A stretch of 6,148 nucleotides of DNA from SKKL01 sp046543225 (GTDB lineage: Bacteria; Actinomycetota; Acidimicrobiia; Acidimicrobiales; SKKL01): assembly GCA_046543225.1 (NCBI GenBank), contig JBKGZW010000160.1, forward strand, positions 1 through 6,148, in the 5' to 3' direction. Position 1 is the stretch's first letter. Each line of letters starts with the position of its first letter. Shown here one piece after another: positions 4,509 to 6,148 of the stretch. The position numbers and the translations under genes are program-made. The notes beneath the pieces are model-generated. The model saw nothing but the letters and a program-made list of their open reading frames with translations, made no database searches and was not told the origin of the DNA.

Positions 4509-5504
4509 GTGAGCAGCTTCGCGATCGCTCGAGCGCGTCGCGCCCTGCAGGCGGCCTTCCTCGACATCGACATGCCGTTGCAGCGGGCCAGCAGCGTCAC
4601 CAACGAGGTGTGGATCGCGGACGAGTACGTGATCCGGGTCAACCGCCGCCTCGATCCGCGCCTTCGCCGCGAAGCCGCCCTGGCACCTCACCTGCCTCCC
4701 GAGGTCCAGTACCCCGAGATCGTCGCCTACGGCGGCAAGCCCGGCTCGGACTGGCTGATCCTCAAGCGCGTGCCGGGCGACGTGCTGTCGCGGTGCTGGC
4801 CGGCGATGTCGCCGCCCGAACGTCGCGAAGCCATCCATCAGCTCGCAGCAGCATTGCGCGCGTTGCACGGCACCGTCACCCCGACCGATCTGCCCGACAT
4901 CGACAGCACGGTTCCCCAGCTGCTGTCGGACCGCACCTTCTCCCCCGTCATGCCCCTGCTGGTCGCGGTCGACCGCCTCCGCGAGCTCCCCTTCATCGAG
5001 CCCGACCTGCTCGACCGCACCGATGCGCTGGTGACCACCATCGCCAAGTCGCTCACCCCCTTCGACGCCAACACCCTCGTGCACGGCGACCTCACCTTCG
5101 AGAACATCCTGTGGGACGGTCGGCGCATCACCGCCATGCTCGACTTCGAGTGGGCGCGTTCGGGCCCCGCCGACCTCGACCTCGACGTGCTCCTGCGGTT
5201 CTGCGCCCTCCCCCATCTCCACGTCGCCGAGGACTACGAGCACCTCACGCGGGCCGAGGACTACCGGGAGGTCCCCTGGTGGCTGGCCGAGGACTACCCC
5301 GAGCTGTTCGAGTTCCCCGACCAGTTCGACCGGGTGCGCCTCTATGCCATCGCCTACGACGTGCGTGACCTGCTCCTGCACCCCCCGACCGAACCGGTCG
5401 GCGACCTGTCCCACCACCACCCCTACCACCGGCTCGAGGCCACCGTGAACGGGACGAGCTACCTGAACCGCCTGGCCGAGGACCGCCCCGTCTCCACCCT
5501 GTGA
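4509..5504 (+). CDS. Phosphotransferase of the APH/choline-kinase-like fold
   Basis: A 331-residue soluble kinase-like protein. The catalytic loop is V191-HGDLTFENILW, with H192, D194 and N199 in the HxDxxxxN pattern. The metal-binding D212 lies in MLDFEWARSGPADLD (DFG equivalent). The N-lobe shows a nucleotide loop-like SSVTNEVW (28-35), YVIRV (40-44) and a hinge strand WLILKRVPG (82-90). At the position where many family members have the ATP-contacting Lys of the beta3 strand, this one has Arg (R43), as other APH-like proteins also do. The C-terminus has acidic and aromatic patches (AEDYEHLTRAEDYREVPWW) that may shape the acceptor site. The family phosphorylates aminoglycosides, macrolides, choline, homoserine and other small alcohols, and substrate cannot be assigned. 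I see no reason to call it a resistance gene. It follows the hydrolase on the same strand after 114 bp, so cotranscription is possible but not certain. Confidence 0.88.
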   Translation: MSSFAIARARRALQAAFLDIDMPLQRASSVTNEVWIADEYVIRVNRRLDPRLRREAALAPHLPPEVQYPEIVAYGGKPGSDWLILKRVPGDVLSRCWPAMSPPERREAIHQLAAALRALHGTVTPTDLPDIDSTVPQLLSDRTFSPVMPLLVAVDRLRELPFIEPDLLDRTDALVTTIAKSLTPFDANTLVHGDLTFENILWDGRRITAMLDFEWARSGPADLDLDVLLRFCALPHLHVAEDYEHLTRAEDYREVPWWLAEDYPELFEFPDQFDRVRLYAIAYDVRDLLLHPPTEPVGDLSHHHPYHRLEATVNGTSYLNRLAEDRPVSTL

Positions 5505-5511
5505 GCCGGCG

Positions 5512-6148
5512 TCACGACTCGGCGGCGACCTCGGGACGGTTCCAGTAGGGGCGCTCGTCGACCTCCTCGCCTGCCCGTCGACGGCCCACGACGACCAGCA
5601 CCAGACCGGCGACGAGGCCCACGATGCTGACCCACACGTTGATCCGCACGCCGAGCACCAGGCTGGCCGGGTCGATCCGCAGCAGCTCGATGCCGAGGCG
5701 AGCCAGGAAGTAGCCGCCCGCGTAGGCGGCGAGCAGGAAGCCCGGCCGCAGCCGGCCCGTGCGGTTCAGCCAGATCAGCAACAGGCACAGCCCCAGGTTC
5801 CACAACGACTCGTAGAGGAACGTGGGGTGGAAGGTGGCGTGGTCGGCGTGTTCGGTGGGACGGTGCGCGGGGTCGATCTCGAGTCCCCACGGCAGCTCGG
5901 TCGGCCGGCCGAAGAGCTCCTGGTTGAACCAGTTCCCCCACCGACCGATCGCCTGGGCCAGGGGCAGAGCGGGCACGGCGGCGTCGAGCACCACCGGGAT
6001 GCGCATCCCGCGCCGGTGGGCGACCCACAGTCCCACCGCGACACCGAGGGCCATGCCGCCGGGGATGCCGAGACCGCCCTCCCAGATCTTGACCACGTCG
6101 AACCAACGCCCCTGGTAGCTCTGCCAGTCGGTGATGACGTGGTAGAGG
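5512..6148 (-). CDS. lgt: Prolipoprotein diacylglyceryl transferase (5' end beyond window)
   Basis: An integral membrane enzyme that transfers diacylglycerol from phosphatidylglycerol to the lipobox cysteine of prolipoproteins, the first step of lipoprotein maturation. 211 residues are visible. From the right edge the fragment reads LYHVITDWQSY, then KIWEGGLGIPGG. The Lgt signature GRWGNWFNQELFG lies at fragment residues 68-80, HPTFLYE at 107-113, and ARLGIELLRID at 149-159 with the conserved R150, E154 and R157. About five hydrophobic segments are visible, the last at INVWVSIVGLVAGLVLVVVG. A hydrophilic tail (ending RPEVAAES) follows. A GTG at 6096 is not the true start, since clear Lgt sequence continues to the edge. 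The His that follows the GG in the E. coli enzyme (H103) is absent here, as in many actinobacterial Lgt proteins. The stop is 7 bp from that of the convergent phosphotransferase gene. Confidence 0.96.
   Translation of the reverse strand, partial: LYHVITDWQSYQGRWFDVVKIWEGGLGIPGGMALGVAVGLWVAHRRGMRIPVVLDAAVPALPLAQAIGRWGNWFNQELFGRPTELPWGLEIDPAHRPTEHADHATFHPTFLYESLWNLGLCLLLIWLNRTGRLRPGFLLAAYAGGYFLARLGIELLRIDPASLVLGVRINVWVSIVGLVAGLVLVVVGRRRAGEEVDERPYWNRPEVAAES

Noticed and set aside
4449..5429. 326-codon minus-strand frame opposite the phosphotransferase
   Set aside because: Shadow of a gene with intact HGDxxxxN and DF motifs; the product is Val/Glu/Gly-rich with no recognisable fold.
4509..5504. 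Aminoglycoside resistance gene
   Set aside because: Only the general APH fold is supported; the family is broad and nothing nearby (mobile element, resistance genes) suggests drug modification.
1..6148. Mobile element, CRISPR array, tRNA/rRNA or toxin-antitoxin module
   Set aside because: Read through on both strands: no transposase or integrase motifs, no regularly spaced repeats, no tRNA-like cloverleaf or CCA end, and no small gene pair with toxin or antitoxin features.

Overview
The window is a GC-rich bacterial chromosome segment with strong G/C bias at third codon positions, GTG as well as ATG starts, and TANNNT-type -10 hexamers directly in front of two genes that lack a ribosome binding site. 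Together with an Lgt of the 'WEGGLGI' type, this points to a high-GC actinobacterium, possibly an acidimicrobiial-type lineage. The lineage is an inference from style, not from a marker gene.

Layout. From 1 to 3538 everything lies on the minus strand. In transcription order (right to left) it runs: a minimal class III nucleotide cyclase (3538-3011), a three-cysteine glutathione peroxidase (2949-2458), a DEAD-box RNA helicase (about 2296-1130), a TadE-like pseudopilin (944-459) and a TadG-like pilus-assembly protein that runs off the left edge (468-1). From 3576 to 5504 the plus strand carries a short serine hydrolase of the class C beta-lactamase fold, then a phosphotransferase of the APH/choline-kinase fold. 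The last gene, lgt, is on the minus strand, converges on the phosphotransferase with only 7 bp between stop codons, and is cut by the right edge.

How the genes group. Cyclase and peroxidase look like a two-gene unit with a 61 bp gap that contains a GC hairpin and a palindromic Shine-Dalgarno. The helicase has its own gap of about 160 bp with a hairpin just upstream of the preferred start. TadE and TadG overlap and are surely one operon. The cyclase and the hydrolase diverge from a 37 bp gap that appears to hold two back-to-back -10 elements, each placed so that its transcript would begin at or next to the start codon (leaderless).

I found no RNA genes, insertion sequences, CRISPR arrays or phage genes, and no gene-free stretch longer than about 185 bp. 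This is mostly ordinary housekeeping and accessory content. The points that deserve a second look are regulatory: the divergent leaderless pair, the helicase start and its 5' hairpin, the palindromic RBS of the peroxidase, and the repeat-bearing spacer with a 33-codon reading frame before the phosphotransferase. I did not see a convincing undescribed multi-gene system.
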